This document shows positions 28,058-38,593 of a stretch of 64,000 nt of DNA, one piece after another. Every line of letters begins with the position of its first letter. Position 1 is the first letter of the stretch. The DNA comes from Campylobacter upsaliensis (GTDB lineage Bacteria; Campylobacterota; Campylobacteria; Campylobacterales; Campylobacteraceae): assembly GCF_900637395.1 (NCBI RefSeq), contig NZ_LR134372.1, positions 682,001 through 746,000 of the forward strand. The letters run 5' to 3'. A program made the translations under genes and the position numbers. The notes beneath the pieces are model-generated. The model saw nothing but the letters and a program-made list of their open reading frames with translations, ran no database searches and was not told the origin of the DNA.

Positions 28058-28135
28058 TATATTCAAATTTAGTTTGATTTTAAAATTTCATTAAAATCCA
28101 TTTTGCAGTTGTGAAGTAGTTTATATAAAATAGCA

Positions 28136-28160
28136 AAAAGAGAGATTAATAATCTCTCTT
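28136..28160 (-). terminator. terminator of ppa
   Basis: A perfect 10-bp stem AAGAGAGATT / AATCTCTCTT with a 3-nt loop, followed on the minus strand by a T run. It lies 8 bp beyond the ppa stop. Confidence 0.85.
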
Positions 28161-28167
28161 ATCATCA

Positions 28168-28689
28168 TTAAGCCTTGTAGTTTTTAACGGCTTTTTCTAA
28201 AATTTCTATTGCAGCATTAATATCTTTAAAATCTTGCACTTTAACCCATTTATTAGGCTCTAAAATTTTGTAAGTTTCAAAGAAATTTTTAATTTTATTT
28301 AAAGTGGCTTGCGGTAGATCTGTGTAGCTTTTTATGTCTGTATATCTTGCGTCGATTTTATCTGCTGGCACGGCTAAAAGCTTTTCGTCCATACCGCTTT
28401 CATCTTCCATTATCAAAACGCCTATTAAACGACAAGGAATCACAGCACCCGCTTGAATAGGATATTCATTTAAAACCAAAATATCCACAGGATCACCATC
28501 ATCAGCTAAAGTATTGGCGATAAAGCCGTAATTTGCAGGATAAAACATCGCACTAGCCATTACTCTATCTACAAAAATCGCTCCGCTATCTTTGTCAAGT
28601 TCGTATTTGACGCTTGAGCCGTAAGGAATTTCTATTACGGCATTAATTTTATTTGGGATCTCTCCCACCTTGATTTTGCTTAAATCCAT
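28168..28689 (-). CDS. ppa: inorganic pyrophosphatase (family I)
   Basis: Soluble Mg-dependent pyrophosphatase, 173 residues, making biosynthetic reactions that release PPi irreversible. Characteristic segments are IPYGSSVKYELDKDSGAIFVDR and the metal-binding signature DDGDPVDILVL; KVIDARYTD-like DKIDARYTD also fits. Monocistronic with its own terminator. A promoter TTGCCA-17-TATAAT lies about 190 bp upstream, leaving an unusually long leader. Confidence 0.95.
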   Translation of the reverse strand: MDLSKIKVGEIPNKINAVIEIPYGSSVKYELDKDSGAIFVDRVMASAMFYPANYGFIANTLADDGDPVDILVLNEYPIQAGAVIPCRLIGVLIMEDESGMDEKLLAVPADKIDARYTDIKSYTDLPQATLNKIKNFFETYKILEPNKWVKVQDFKDINAAIEILEKAVKNYKA

Positions 28690-30806
<2,117 letters not shown>

Positions 30807-30807
30807 A

Positions 30808-30827
30808 TTTGGAACAATTTTTGCTTG
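30808..30827 (+). promoter_or_regulatory. sigma-54 promoter of the small protein at 30855
   Basis: TTTGGAACAATTTTTGCTTG, with GG and GC exactly 12 bp apart, an almost perfect match to the Campylobacter RpoN consensus, 28 bp before the start codon. It implies co-expression with flagellar hook genes. Confidence 0.9.
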
Positions 30828-30854
30828 TATTTTTGTAAAATACAAGGAGGAAAA

Positions 30855-31160
30855 ATGTTAGTCGATAAAGTGCAAAATAATGGCTCTTTTTTTAATGCAA
30901 AGATTAAAGAAAAGGAAAGGTCCGCTGAAGAATTTCAAGCGACTTTAAATGAGATTAAAGAGGAGCAAAAGCAAGAGCAAAAAACTACTTCAAAAAAAGA
31001 TAAAAGCCTTGTTAATGAGGACTTAGACCTTAGTGCTTTGCAAAATGACTTTAGCCTTTATGCTTGGCAGAAATTAAGAGAAAGTCAGCATAAGAAAAAC
31101 GAAGAAACTATGCTAAACAATCTTTTTAGCATGATAGACGCCAACACGGCTAATCGCTAA
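30855..31160 (+). CDS. sigma-54-dependent small protein, possible CiaC-type secreted effector
   Basis: A 101-residue hydrophilic, lysine- and glutamate-rich protein with no signal peptide or membrane segment. The N-terminal 20 residues are S/N/K/F-rich and disordered-looking, and a coil follows (EEFQATLNEIKEEQKQEQ). It has AAGGAGG 5 bp before ATG 30855 and a near-consensus sigma-54 promoter. From memory, C. jejuni Cj1242 (CiaC), a small invasion-linked protein under sigma-54 control and exported through the flagellum, lies close to pdxA; I think this is its homologue, but sequence identity is not verified. A flagellar assembly role is the alternative. Confidence 0.6.
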   Translation: MLVDKVQNNGSFFNAKIKEKERSAEEFQATLNEIKEEQKQEQKTTSKKDKSLVNEDLDLSALQNDFSLYAWQKLRESQHKKNEETMLNNLFSMIDANTANR

Positions 31161-31161
31161 T

Positions 31162-31184
31162 CCCGCTTTATTTGCGGGTTTAGA
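31162..31184. terminator. bidirectional terminator between the small protein and nusA
   Basis: CCCGC and GCGGG around a 6-7 nt AT loop in the 19-bp gap between two convergent genes. It is followed by T-rich sequence on the plus strand and can serve both. Confidence 0.75.
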
Positions 31185-32256
31185 TTTTAAAGAGATCTTG
31201 TAAATTCTTCATCGCTTCTTCATTGCTTATTGTTTTAGCTCCAAGTTCTTTAAGCTCAATCTCAAAACCACTTAGCATAGAAGTAAGGCGTATATTAATG
31301 CCATTTTTTCCTATGGCTTTACTTTTTTGTTCGCTATTAAGACTGACTATGGCTGTTTTATCTTCGATTTTAACGGAATTAATAATGGCTGGAGCTAAGG
31401 CACGAGCAATTAAGATTTCATTTTCGCTTGAGTATTCTATGCAGTCTATGTTTTCGTTATGAATTTCTTTACTCACAGCATTAATTCTTACACCCTTAAC
31501 GCCCACGGTAGCACCAACTGGGTCGATATTTGAGCTATTTGCTTGCAGTATGATTTTCGCTCTTTCGCCCGGAATTCTAGCGCATTTTACTACGCTTACA
31601 AGTCCGTCTTTAATCTCAGGCACTTCGGCTTCAAGTAAGCATTCTAAAAATTTGGGACTAGTCCTTGAAAGCTCCATTTTAATGCCCTTATCCGTATAAA
31701 CACGGCGTATCACAGCCTTAACTACATCGCCGACCTTAAATTTTTCACCCTTAATACGATTTTTACGCGGTAAAAAAGCTCTTAACTCATCGATTTCTAT
31801 GAAGGTATTTTCCTCGCTATCGACACGCACAACGCTACCAAAAACTATTTGACCGACTTTGTTTTTATATTTGTCAAAAATAGTTTGCTCTAAAAGCTTT
31901 TGGATATGATATTCTAATTCTTTATGTAGGGTATTAACAGCTGTGCGACCTAAATTTTCTAAGGAACATTCATAAGTTAATTCATCGCCTATTTCTACAT
32001 CTTTTGCCTCTTTTTTGGCTTTAGAAATGGCTATAAAACTTTCTTTATTTTCATCAAGCCTTTCATCATCATCTGCTACGATTAGTATTTTTTGATACAA
32101 GCTAAGCGTTTTTTTATCGACAAAAAATTCATATTCTTCGCCATAAATTTTTTTTGCCGTGTTTATAAGTGCCGTAATGACCTTATCTTTCACGCTTTCA
32201 AGTTCTAAATTTTTTTCATTAGCTATGGACTCTATGATGTCTGCTATTTTTTCCAT
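31180..32256 (-). CDS. nusA: transcription termination/antitermination factor NusA
   Basis: NusA binds RNA polymerase and modulates pausing, termination and rRNA antitermination. Order: N-terminal polymerase-binding domain (about 1-130), S1 domain (GQIVFGSVVRVDSEENTFIEIDELRAFLPRK), then KH domains (IPGERAKIIL, DPVGATVGVKGVRINAVSKEI, AIGKNGINIRLTSML). At 358 residues it lacks the C-terminal acidic repeats of E. coli, as usual in this class. It may act with the boxA site in the rRNA leader of this window. Confidence 0.95.
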   Translation of the reverse strand: MEKIADIIESIANEKNLELESVKDKVITALINTAKKIYGEEYEFFVDKKTLSLYQKILIVADDDERLDENKESFIAISKAKKEAKDVEIGDELTYECSLENLGRTAVNTLHKELEYHIQKLLEQTIFDKYKNKVGQIVFGSVVRVDSEENTFIEIDELRAFLPRKNRIKGEKFKVGDVVKAVIRRVYTDKGIKMELSRTSPKFLECLLEAEVPEIKDGLVSVVKCARIPGERAKIILQANSSNIDPVGATVGVKGVRINAVSKEIHNENIDCIEYSSENEILIARALAPAIINSVKIEDKTAIVSLNSEQKSKAIGKNGINIRLTSMLSGFEIELKELGAKTISNEEAMKNLQDLFKI

Positions 32257-32371
32257 TTAATACCTTTTTTGGGAATTTTTTTAAAAAGTAGAGTAAAATT
32301 ATAATTTAATAAGTTTAATTAAAAGTAAAATTTGCTAGAATTGGCGATTTAAAATAAGCTAAGGATAAATT

Positions 32372-32614
32372 ATGGACTTAAAATTAGCAAGAAATTTAAT
32401 CAATGACAAGCCTAAAAATATAAGCTTGAGTAAGATTGAGGATGCGGTGGAGAAGGAAGGGCAAAAATTTTTTTATTTTGATAAGGAAAATTCGCACAAG
32501 CAACTCATCGCTTTAGTAGAACATTTTGAAAAAAAAGGTTTAAATGTCTATCATAGAATTATTCGCTATGGACTTGACGAGCAAGATTATATGTATGAGG
32601 TGCATATTCTTTGA
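32372..32614 (+). CDS. small conserved protein of the miaB operon (HP0268-like)
   Basis: An 80-residue protein ([21 protein letters not shown] ...), the counterpart of C. jejuni Cj0459 and H. pylori HP0268 by position before miaB. H. pylori HP0268 has been described as an Smr-like nuclease fold; whether this applies here is not visible from sequence. A -10 TAGAAT lies at 32336-32341, and AAGGA precedes the ATG. The stop overlaps the miaB start by four bases, so it opens a five- or six-gene operon. Confidence 0.75.
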   Translation: MDLKLARNLINDKPKNISLSKIEDAVEKEGQKFFYFDKENSHKQLIALVEHFEKKGLNVYHRIIRYGLDEQDYMYEVHIL

Positions 32615-33912
32615 GTGCTAAGAAATTATTTATCCAAACTTTGGGTTGTGCGATGAATGTAAGAGATAGTGAGCATATCATCGCTGAATTAACGCAAAAG
32701 GAGAATTATAGCCTCACAGAGGACATAAAGGAGGCGGATTTAATTCTCATTAACACTTGTTCCGTGCGTGAAAAACCAGTGCATAAGCTTTTCTCAGAAG
32801 TCGGTGGCTTTGAAAAAGTGAAAAAGAAGGGTGCTAAAATAGGTGTTTGCGGTTGCACGGCTTCGCATTTAGGAGAGGAAATTTTCCGTCGTGCGCCTTA
32901 TGTGGATTTTGTTTTGGGAGCTAGAAATATTTCTAAAATCACTCAAGCGGTCAAAACTCCGAAATTTGTCGGGGTTGATTTAGATTATGATGAAAGTGAG
33001 TTTGCTTTTAGCGATTTTAGAAATAGTCCTTACAAATCCTACATTAACATTTCCATAGGTTGCGATAAACATTGCACTTATTGCATAGTCCCACATACTA
33101 GAGGAGATGAAATTTCTATCCCTTTTGAATTGATTTATAATGAAGCTAAAAAGGCGGTAGAAAAGGGTGCGAAAGAGATATTTTTACTTGGGCAAAATGT
33201 CAATAATTATGGCAAAAGATTTAGAAACGCTCATAAAAAAATGGATTTTTCCGATTTGCTAAACTCTTTAAGTGAGATTGAGAATTTAAGACGCATTCGT
33301 TTTACAAGTCCGCATCCTTTACATATGGATGATAAATTTTTACAAACTTTTAGTCAAAATGAAAAAATTTGCAAAGCTATGCATATGCCTTTGCAAAGTG
33401 GCTCAAGTGAAATTTTAAAAGCGATGAAAAGAGGTTATAGTAAAGAGTGGTATTTAGATAGGGCTTTAAAGCTTAGAGAGCTTTGCAAAGATGTCAGCAT
33501 TTCAACAGATATTATCGTAGCATTTCCGGGAGAGAGCGAGAAGGACTTTGAAGACACTTTAGATGTTTTGGAAAAGGTGCGTTTTGAGCAAATTTTTTCT
33601 TTTAAATACTCCAAACGCCCCCTAACTAAAGCCGCCACAATGCCAAATCAAATTCCAGAAGATATTGCCTCAAAAAGACTAAGTTTTTTACAAAATCGCC
33701 ACGCAGAAATTTTAGATGAAATCACAAAAAAGCAGGAAAATCAAACTTTTGAAGTGCTTTTTGAAGAGCTAAGGGCAAATAATGCCGTAGCAGGTCGCAC
33801 GGATAATAATTTTTTAGTTCAAATTCAAGGCAGCGAAGAAATGCTAGGCACAATGAAACAAGTGAAAATCACAAACGCAAAACGCATGGTGCTTTATGGG
33901 GAAATTGTTTAA
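32611..33912 (+). CDS. miaB: tRNA-2-methylthio-N6-isopentenyladenosine synthase
   Basis: Radical SAM methylthiotransferase acting on i6A37 of tRNAs. The N-terminal cluster cysteines are in [21 protein letters not shown] and VCGCTASH; the radical SAM motif is [16 protein letters not shown], and the TRAM domain closes the protein (to 433 residues). The start is TTG/GTG-like at 32611, overlapping the upstream stop. It overlaps the next gene by 17 bp. C. jejuni equivalent Cj0458. Confidence 0.94.
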   Translation: MSAKKLFIQTLGCAMNVRDSEHIIAELTQKENYSLTEDIKEADLILINTCSVREKPVHKLFSEVGGFEKVKKKGAKIGVCGCTASHLGEEIFRRAPYVDFVLGARNISKITQAVKTPKFVGVDLDYDESEFAFSDFRNSPYKSYINISIGCDKHCTYCIVPHTRGDEISIPFELIYNEAKKAVEKGAKEIFLLGQNVNNYGKRFRNAHKKMDFSDLLNSLSEIENLRRIRFTSPHPLHMDDKFLQTFSQNEKICKAMHMPLQSGSSEILKAMKRGYSKEWYLDRALKLRELCKDVSISTDIIVAFPGESEKDFEDTLDVLEKVRFEQIFSFKYSKRPLTKAATMPNQIPEDIASKRLSFLQNRHAEILDEITKKQENQTFEVLFEELRANNAVAGRTDNNFLVQIQGSEEMLGTMKQVKITNAKRMVLYGEIV

Positions 33913-34531
33913 AAAAACGCTTTTTATAAGACTTGTCTTTTTTTTGCAATGGCTCATTTTTTTAAGTTGCTTTAAGCGTTATCATGGCAAGGAGGTCGAT
34001 GATGAGCCTTGCGTTATCCTTTTTTGGCACGGACGCCTTGCTTTGATGCCATTTGCTTTTAGGCGTTTTAGAAAAAAAGGCAAAAGAGCTTTTGTGATGA
34101 TTTCTCATCATAATGATGGGGAATTAATCGCCAGACTTATTCATCTTTATGGCTTAAATGTGATAAGAGGTAGCACTTTTAGGGGTGCTAGCACTGCTCT
34201 TCGCTCGGCTTTTAAAGTATTGGAGCAAAAAGACGATATAGTTATAACGCCTGATGGTCCAAGAGGTCCAAGACATAGCATTTCAGATGGAGCGATTTTA
34301 ATCGCACAGAAAAAAAATGTTAAGATAAGAATTGCTAATTATGAAGCAAGTCGTTTTTGGGAATTTAAAAGTTGGGATAAAATGATTTTACCTAAGCCTT
34401 TTAGTAGATTAATTTATAGTTTAAGTGAGCCTTTTGATGTTTCTAATTTGGAGAAAGATGAGGCTAAAGTTTTGATTAAAAAAGAATTTGAAAAAATTTG
34501 CCAACGCGATAGTTTTAAGGAGCAGATATGA
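33896..34531 (+). CDS. DUF374 lysophospholipid acyltransferase-like protein
   Basis: A 211-residue membrane-associated protein with an N-terminal hydrophobic segment and the acyltransferase-like motifs [40 protein letters not shown] and [18 protein letters not shown]. This pattern defines the DUF374 family, related to the lipid A/phospholipid acyltransferases; C. jejuni Cj0457 and H. pylori HP0270 are at the same place. Substrate unknown, probably a lipid A or phospholipid acyl transfer. It overlaps genes on both sides. Confidence 0.85.
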   Translation: MGKLFKKTLFIRLVFFLQWLIFLSCFKRYHGKEVDDEPCVILFWHGRLALMPFAFRRFRKKGKRAFVMISHHNDGELIARLIHLYGLNVIRGSTFRGASTALRSAFKVLEQKDDIVITPDGPRGPRHSISDGAILIAQKKNVKIRIANYEASRFWEFKSWDKMILPKPFSRLIYSLSEPFDVSNLEKDEAKVLIKKEFEKICQRDSFKEQI

Positions 34532-35538
34532 CGCCATTTTTTAAAAAAATCTTGCCGCAAATTTTTATGAGTGCGATTTTAGAAGATAAAAAAAATACGC
34601 TTAAAATTTGCACTTATCGTAATAAAAAGCTCATTAAAAAATTAGAAAAAACCTTTGACAAAAGCGAACAACTCATTACCTTTATCAAAAATTATGATAA
34701 AAAATTTTTCCCCTATTATATAGCCTTATTTTTAGATAGCGAGGAGCAAGGAATTTTACCAAGTGGGGAGCAAAATTATGATGAATTTGGTATAGGCAAG
34801 ATGAGCATTAAAACTCTGCCTTTGGCGAATGTTTTGCTTTACACGGCGACTGAGCATATAGAGTATTTTAGCGAGTTGTGTGAGGATTGTGGGGGGCTTG
34901 ATTTTTTATTTTCTCCTTTTGCCTTACTTCATTTTTGCATCCAAAAAGAGCAAAAAGATGATAAAACAAGGCTTTATGCCTTCAAAAATTCTCAAAGTTT
35001 AGCTCTAATGGTCTATAAAAATGGTGAAATTCTTATAGGCTCTTACAAGCTTTTTGAAAAGACTTTAAGTTTTCAATTTGATGGTTTTGATGATGGTGAA
35101 ATTTTAGGCGATGATGGTTTGAGTGCGGAAACTACGCCTTTAGAAGAGGGCGAAGAAAAAAAAGAAGGCGAAATCACTTTGGATAATTTTAACGAAATGT
35201 TAGGAGATAAAATAGACGCTTTAGACCAAGAGCAAAATGATGGTGAGAGTATCGTAGAAAAGCCACAAGAAGATGTAGAGATGGATGATTTGGGAAAATT
35301 TGGTGCAGATATGGAAATTTGTCGCTTTATCATCTCAAGCATAGAAAGCTTTTATCGCGATTCGCATTATGGGGGAGATTTTATCGATGAGCTTGTTATT
35401 TTTAGTGATGAGATGTTGCTGCAAGGCACCTTAGAATTTGTGGAAAGTGAAATCTTTTTAAAGCCTCAAATTAAGCTCATTGATACCCATGAGCTAATGC
35501 AAGAAGTAATGCAAAAGGAGCTAAAATATGACTTATAG
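34528..35538 (+). CDS. conserved protein with PilM-like segments (Cj0456 type)
   Basis: A 336-residue cytoplasmic protein without signal peptide or clear membrane helix. It has an acidic insertion (DGFDDGEILGDDG ... QEDVEMDDLGKF, about residues 190-255). The segments flanking the insertion (YAFKNSQSLALMVYKNGEILIGSYKLF and FIDELVIFSDE) read like the actin-fold strands of PilM-type proteins. It is followed by two single-membrane-span coiled-coil proteins, which is the order in pilM-pilN-pilO. The assignment as a PilM-like ATPase is my inference; no standard annotation is known to me. ATGA overlap with the preceding gene. Confidence 0.6.
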   Translation: MTPFFKKILPQIFMSAILEDKKNTLKICTYRNKKLIKKLEKTFDKSEQLITFIKNYDKKFFPYYIALFLDSEEQGILPSGEQNYDEFGIGKMSIKTLPLANVLLYTATEHIEYFSELCEDCGGLDFLFSPFALLHFCIQKEQKDDKTRLYAFKNSQSLALMVYKNGEILIGSYKLFEKTLSFQFDGFDDGEILGDDGLSAETTPLEEGEEKKEGEITLDNFNEMLGDKIDALDQEQNDGESIVEKPQEDVEMDDLGKFGADMEICRFIISSIESFYRDSHYGGDFIDELVIFSDEMLLQGTLEFVESEIFLKPQIKLIDTHELMQEVMQKELKYDL

Positions 35539-36052
35539 CTTTACGACCCCGCAAAAACGACCGCTATTTAATCTTTTGGATAAAATTTGGATCGTGCTTT
35601 TTGCTTTTGCGATTATTTTTATATTTTTTATTTTTGCGATTTATGAGTTTCGTATAGTTTTGACACATAGCTCTATTTCTGGAAAAAAAGAAGAGGTGAA
35701 GCAAACTACGGAGCAGATTAAAAAAAGTGAAGAGCTTTATCTCATCTTACTAGAACAAAGTCAAATCGCTGCACAATTTAAGGAGAAAAATCAAAATATA
35801 AAGGATAGTCTTAAAAATCTTTTTGATATGACCTTAAAAACGAGTGGCATAAGTTTTGATAGTGTGGAACAAGACGAATTTGCCCTTAAGCTTACGGGTG
35901 TAAGCCCTACAAAAGAGATGTTTGCCTTGCTTTTGGAAACGCCTTTAAAAAGTATATTTGACGAAACAAATACAAGTTATTATGAACTTGATAATGGCTG
36001 GTATCGTTTTGTGAGTGTTAGTAAAATTGTAGGAACTCAAGATGAAAGATAA
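35528..36052 (+). CDS. single-span membrane protein, PilN-like layout (Cj0455 type)
   Basis: A 174-residue protein with a short cytoplasmic N-terminus (TTPQKRPLFNLLDK), one membrane helix at about residues 20-45, a coiled coil (EEVKQTTEQIKKSEELYLILLEQ) and a small C-terminal alpha/beta domain. This is the topology of PilN/PilO and related secretion-platform subunits. It overlaps the genes on both sides by about 11 bp, so the three proteins are made in proportion. Confidence 0.6.
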   Translation: MTYSFTTPQKRPLFNLLDKIWIVLFAFAIIFIFFIFAIYEFRIVLTHSSISGKKEEVKQTTEQIKKSEELYLILLEQSQIAAQFKEKNQNIKDSLKNLFDMTLKTSGISFDSVEQDEFALKLTGVSPTKEMFALLLETPLKSIFDETNTSYYELDNGWYRFVSVSKIVGTQDER

Positions 36053-36560
36053 AAGCTTTGAAGAAATTAATGTTGTTAAAATTCTTGTCTTAACCCTTAG
36101 CTTTATCAGTGTTTGCACGGCTTTAATTTTATTTTTACTCTTACCTACTTTAAAAGCCTATAAAGAACTTAGTGTAAGAGAAAATTCGCAAATAGCCCTT
36201 CTAAATGCCACCAAAGCGAAGCTAAATGCAAGCGAAACTAAAATAATCCAGCTAAAAAGCGAAAACAATAAGAGCTTAGAGCAGTTTCAAACGAGTTTAA
36301 ATGAGAAAAATTTTCAAACTTTTTTAACGCTTTTTTTTAAAAATATTAAGATAAAAACCCTTGAAAATGCGAAGGAACTTTACCTAAAACACACGCTCTT
36401 AGTTCAAGCCGATTTAGCTTCTCCTAAAAATTTATATGATTTTATCGATGCTTTGCAAAATTATGATAATCTCATCAAAATAGACTATCCCTTAAACTTA
36501 AAAGCAAAAAAAAGCGGCATAGAGCTTAGTTTTATCGCTAAAATTTATGGGGAAAAATAA
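36042..36560 (+). CDS. single-span membrane protein, PilO-like layout (Cj0454 type)
   Basis: A 172-residue protein with one helix near residues 12-35, a coiled-coil stretch (ENSQIALLNATKAKLNASETKIIQL) and a C-terminal domain (TLLVQADLASPKNLYDFIDALQNYDNLIKIDYPL) that fits the PilO ferredoxin-like fold. In C. jejuni the next gene is thiC (Cj0453). Here thiC is 13 kb away, and the restriction enzyme gene begins inside this stop codon (TAATG). Confidence 0.6.
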   Translation: MKDKSFEEINVVKILVLTLSFISVCTALILFLLLPTLKAYKELSVRENSQIALLNATKAKLNASETKIIQLKSENNKSLEQFQTSLNEKNFQTFLTLFFKNIKIKTLENAKELYLKHTLLVQADLASPKNLYDFIDALQNYDNLIKIDYPLNLKAKKSGIELSFIAKIYGEK

Positions 36561-37645
36561 TGCTACACGCAAAGATAAAGAATTTTTCTTATATAAAATC
36601 TTGCACAAAATCTTTTGGACAGGATTTAGAGCGATATAATTTTGATAATATCAATAACCTACCTAGCAAATGTATTGTAAATTTTGAGAATAAAAGCTTT
36701 GCTATAAGCAAGTGGGTAAGCCCCAAACGCACAAGATCTTATCCTTATGCTAGAGTGTATGATACTTTTAGCAGTGGTACAAATAAGGTAGTAACGATAA
36801 TCCCACTAATCAAAGATGAAGGGATAAATGGCGATAGGGATTATTTACAATGGGATAGCCTTAGCCTTATGAGTTTGCTCAATGTTTATGTGATTATCGC
36901 CTTTTATGACAAGGCAGATTTGCACCCCACAAAGCAGGGCAAAATTACCAATCAGCAATTTAATAATGAGTATATTTGCAAACAACTTAGTGAGCTTACA
37001 AATTATCATCAATCCGCATTGCATTGGAATATAAATCAGCTTGAAAATCTTCCTGCCTTAGCACAAAAAGCTAAAAATGCTTATGTGGATATTGCTACAT
37101 CTCTTGGTGTAAAACTACACAATATAGAAAATATTGATAAATTCATCGCAAAAATCATAAAAAGCAAAGAATCTTTTATGGATTTCTCAAGGACAAAGGC
37201 TAGGGCAGCACAGCATAGAGAAATGCTAACTTTGCAGCCAAAAGAGCAAATTGGCATAGGGCAAAAATGCAAAATCACCATAGAAAACTATTTAGGTGGG
37301 CAGTATTTTTTCACTTGTGATGATGTGCTATTGCAGGATAATGTTTTAGTTTTGTGTGAAAGTAAGCATAGTAAAAACGCATTGCTTCCAAGTAGTGATG
37401 ATATAAAAGATGGACTCTTAAAACTTATGCTTTATAACAATATAGATTCTATTGTGGGCTATGAGAAGTTTAAGGTGGTTTTGCGACTTACTTCGGGGCT
37501 TTTACAAGATAGCCATATATTGCCTAGTGATAATTTGCAAGATTTTATCAACCGCAATACTTTTTCACAAACGCATATTGCAACACTTCAAGCACTTAAT
37601 ATAGAATCTAGCAACAATCATTTTGAAGTATGGATAAATCTATGA
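36560..37645 (+). CDS. type II restriction endonuclease (putative)
   Basis: A 361-residue protein of a family found beside DNA methyltransferases in Helicobacter and Campylobacter. No exact recognition site can be read from sequence. A likely PD-(D/E)xK core is EQIGIGQKCKITIENYLGGQYFFTCDDVLLQDNVLVLCESKHSK, where ENYLGG...D...CESK could give the acidic residues and lysine. Its ATG overlaps the preceding stop as TAATG, and its own stop overlaps the methyltransferase start as ATGA. The pair is absent at this position in C. jejuni, so it is probably acquired. Confidence 0.65.
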   Translation: MLHAKIKNFSYIKSCTKSFGQDLERYNFDNINNLPSKCIVNFENKSFAISKWVSPKRTRSYPYARVYDTFSSGTNKVVTIIPLIKDEGINGDRDYLQWDSLSLMSLLNVYVIIAFYDKADLHPTKQGKITNQQFNNEYICKQLSELTNYHQSALHWNINQLENLPALAQKAKNAYVDIATSLGVKLHNIENIDKFIAKIIKSKESFMDFSRTKARAAQHREMLTLQPKEQIGIGQKCKITIENYLGGQYFFTCDDVLLQDNVLVLCESKHSKNALLPSSDDIKDGLLKLMLYNNIDSIVGYEKFKVVLRLTSGLLQDSHILPSDNLQDFINRNTFSQTHIATLQALNIESSNNHFEVWINL

Positions 37646-38481
37646 AAAATTATCATAAATCTCCGCTTCGCTATCCCGGGGGCAAAAGCAGGGCGATAAA
37701 GTTTCTACAAGACTTTTTTCCTAAAGATTTTAAAGAGTTTAGAGAGCCATTTTTTGGCGGTGGGAGTGTGGGGCTTTATCTCGCACAAACACATACAAAC
37801 GCAATTTTTTTTGCTAATGATTTAAACTATGATTTATACTGCTTTTGGCAGACATTAAAAGTGAATTCTATGCGTCTTATTAAAAAGATTGAAGCGATAA
37901 AAGAAGCTTATAAAGATGGCAGAGAGTTACACACAGAGATTTTAAGCCGCAGGAGGCAAGATTTAAGCCCATTGCAAAGGGCGGTAGATTTTTTTATCTT
38001 AAATCGCATTAGCTTTTCAGGGCTGCTTGATTGTGGCGGATATTCTCAAAAGGCGTATGAATCTCGCTTTACACAAAGTAGCATTGAGCGGCTTAGGGCA
38101 ATGCCTAAAATTTTGCAAAATTTTCATTTTAGCAGTGATGATTATGAAGTGCTATTGCAAAAAAAGGGGCAAGGCGTGTTTATATTTCTTGATCCGCCTT
38201 ATTTTAGTGCGATTAAATCAAAGCTCTATGGCAAAAAGGGTGATTTGCACACAAGCTTTGACCACAAAAGGCTTTGTGAGAATCTCAAAAATACAACACA
38301 TAAATTTTTGCTAACTTATGATGATAGTGAGTTTATTAGGGATCTTTATAGGGATTTTTATGTAAAAGAATTTAGCGTGCAGTATGGTATGAATAATTTT
38401 AAGCAAGATAAGGCACAAAAGGGCAGAGAGCTTTTGATTAGCAATTTTGCTTTATCTAGCCTTTCACTTTTTAGTGCGTAG
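37642..38481 (+). CDS. adenine-N6 DNA methyltransferase (D12/Dam class)
   Basis: About 279 residues with the D12-class motifs in order: SPLRYPGGKSR (AdoMet motif X/I start), REPFFGGGSVGLYL (motif I), and FLDPPYF (catalytic DPPY, motif IV), then LLTYDDSEFIRDLY. It modifies adenine at N6 and would protect DNA from the adjoining endonuclease. ATG 37642 overlaps the endonuclease stop as ATGA; an alternative ATG at 37630 lacks a ribosome binding site. The 3' end is followed by a 112-bp gap holding the pst promoter. Confidence 0.85.
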   Translation: MKNYHKSPLRYPGGKSRAIKFLQDFFPKDFKEFREPFFGGGSVGLYLAQTHTNAIFFANDLNYDLYCFWQTLKVNSMRLIKKIEAIKEAYKDGRELHTEILSRRRQDLSPLQRAVDFFILNRISFSGLLDCGGYSQKAYESRFTQSSIERLRAMPKILQNFHFSSDDYEVLLQKKGQGVFIFLDPPYFSAIKSKLYGKKGDLHTSFDHKRLCENLKNTTHKFLLTYDDSEFIRDLYRDFYVKEFSVQYGMNNFKQDKAQKGRELLISNFALSSLSLFSA

Positions 38482-38506
38482 AATTTTTATATTAATTAAT
38501 ATAAGT

Positions 38507-38568
38507 TTTTACATAAATTTTACATTACAAACTTTTTAATTTTACATTAGCCCTATATACTTTTACAA
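38507..38568 (+). promoter_or_regulatory. tandem TTTTACAW repeats, candidate phosphate-regulator (PhoB/PhosR-type) operator
   Basis: TTTTACAT occurs at 38507-38514, 38518-38525 and 38540-38547, with TTTTACAA at 38561-38568. The spacings are 11, 22 and 21 bp, that is, one face of the helix, as for PhoB half-sites. The array ends 25 bp before pstS. A regulator of the PhoB family is encoded in the same cluster. Confidence 0.65.
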
Positions 38569-38593
38569 ACTTTAAATTTTTAAGGAGTATGCT

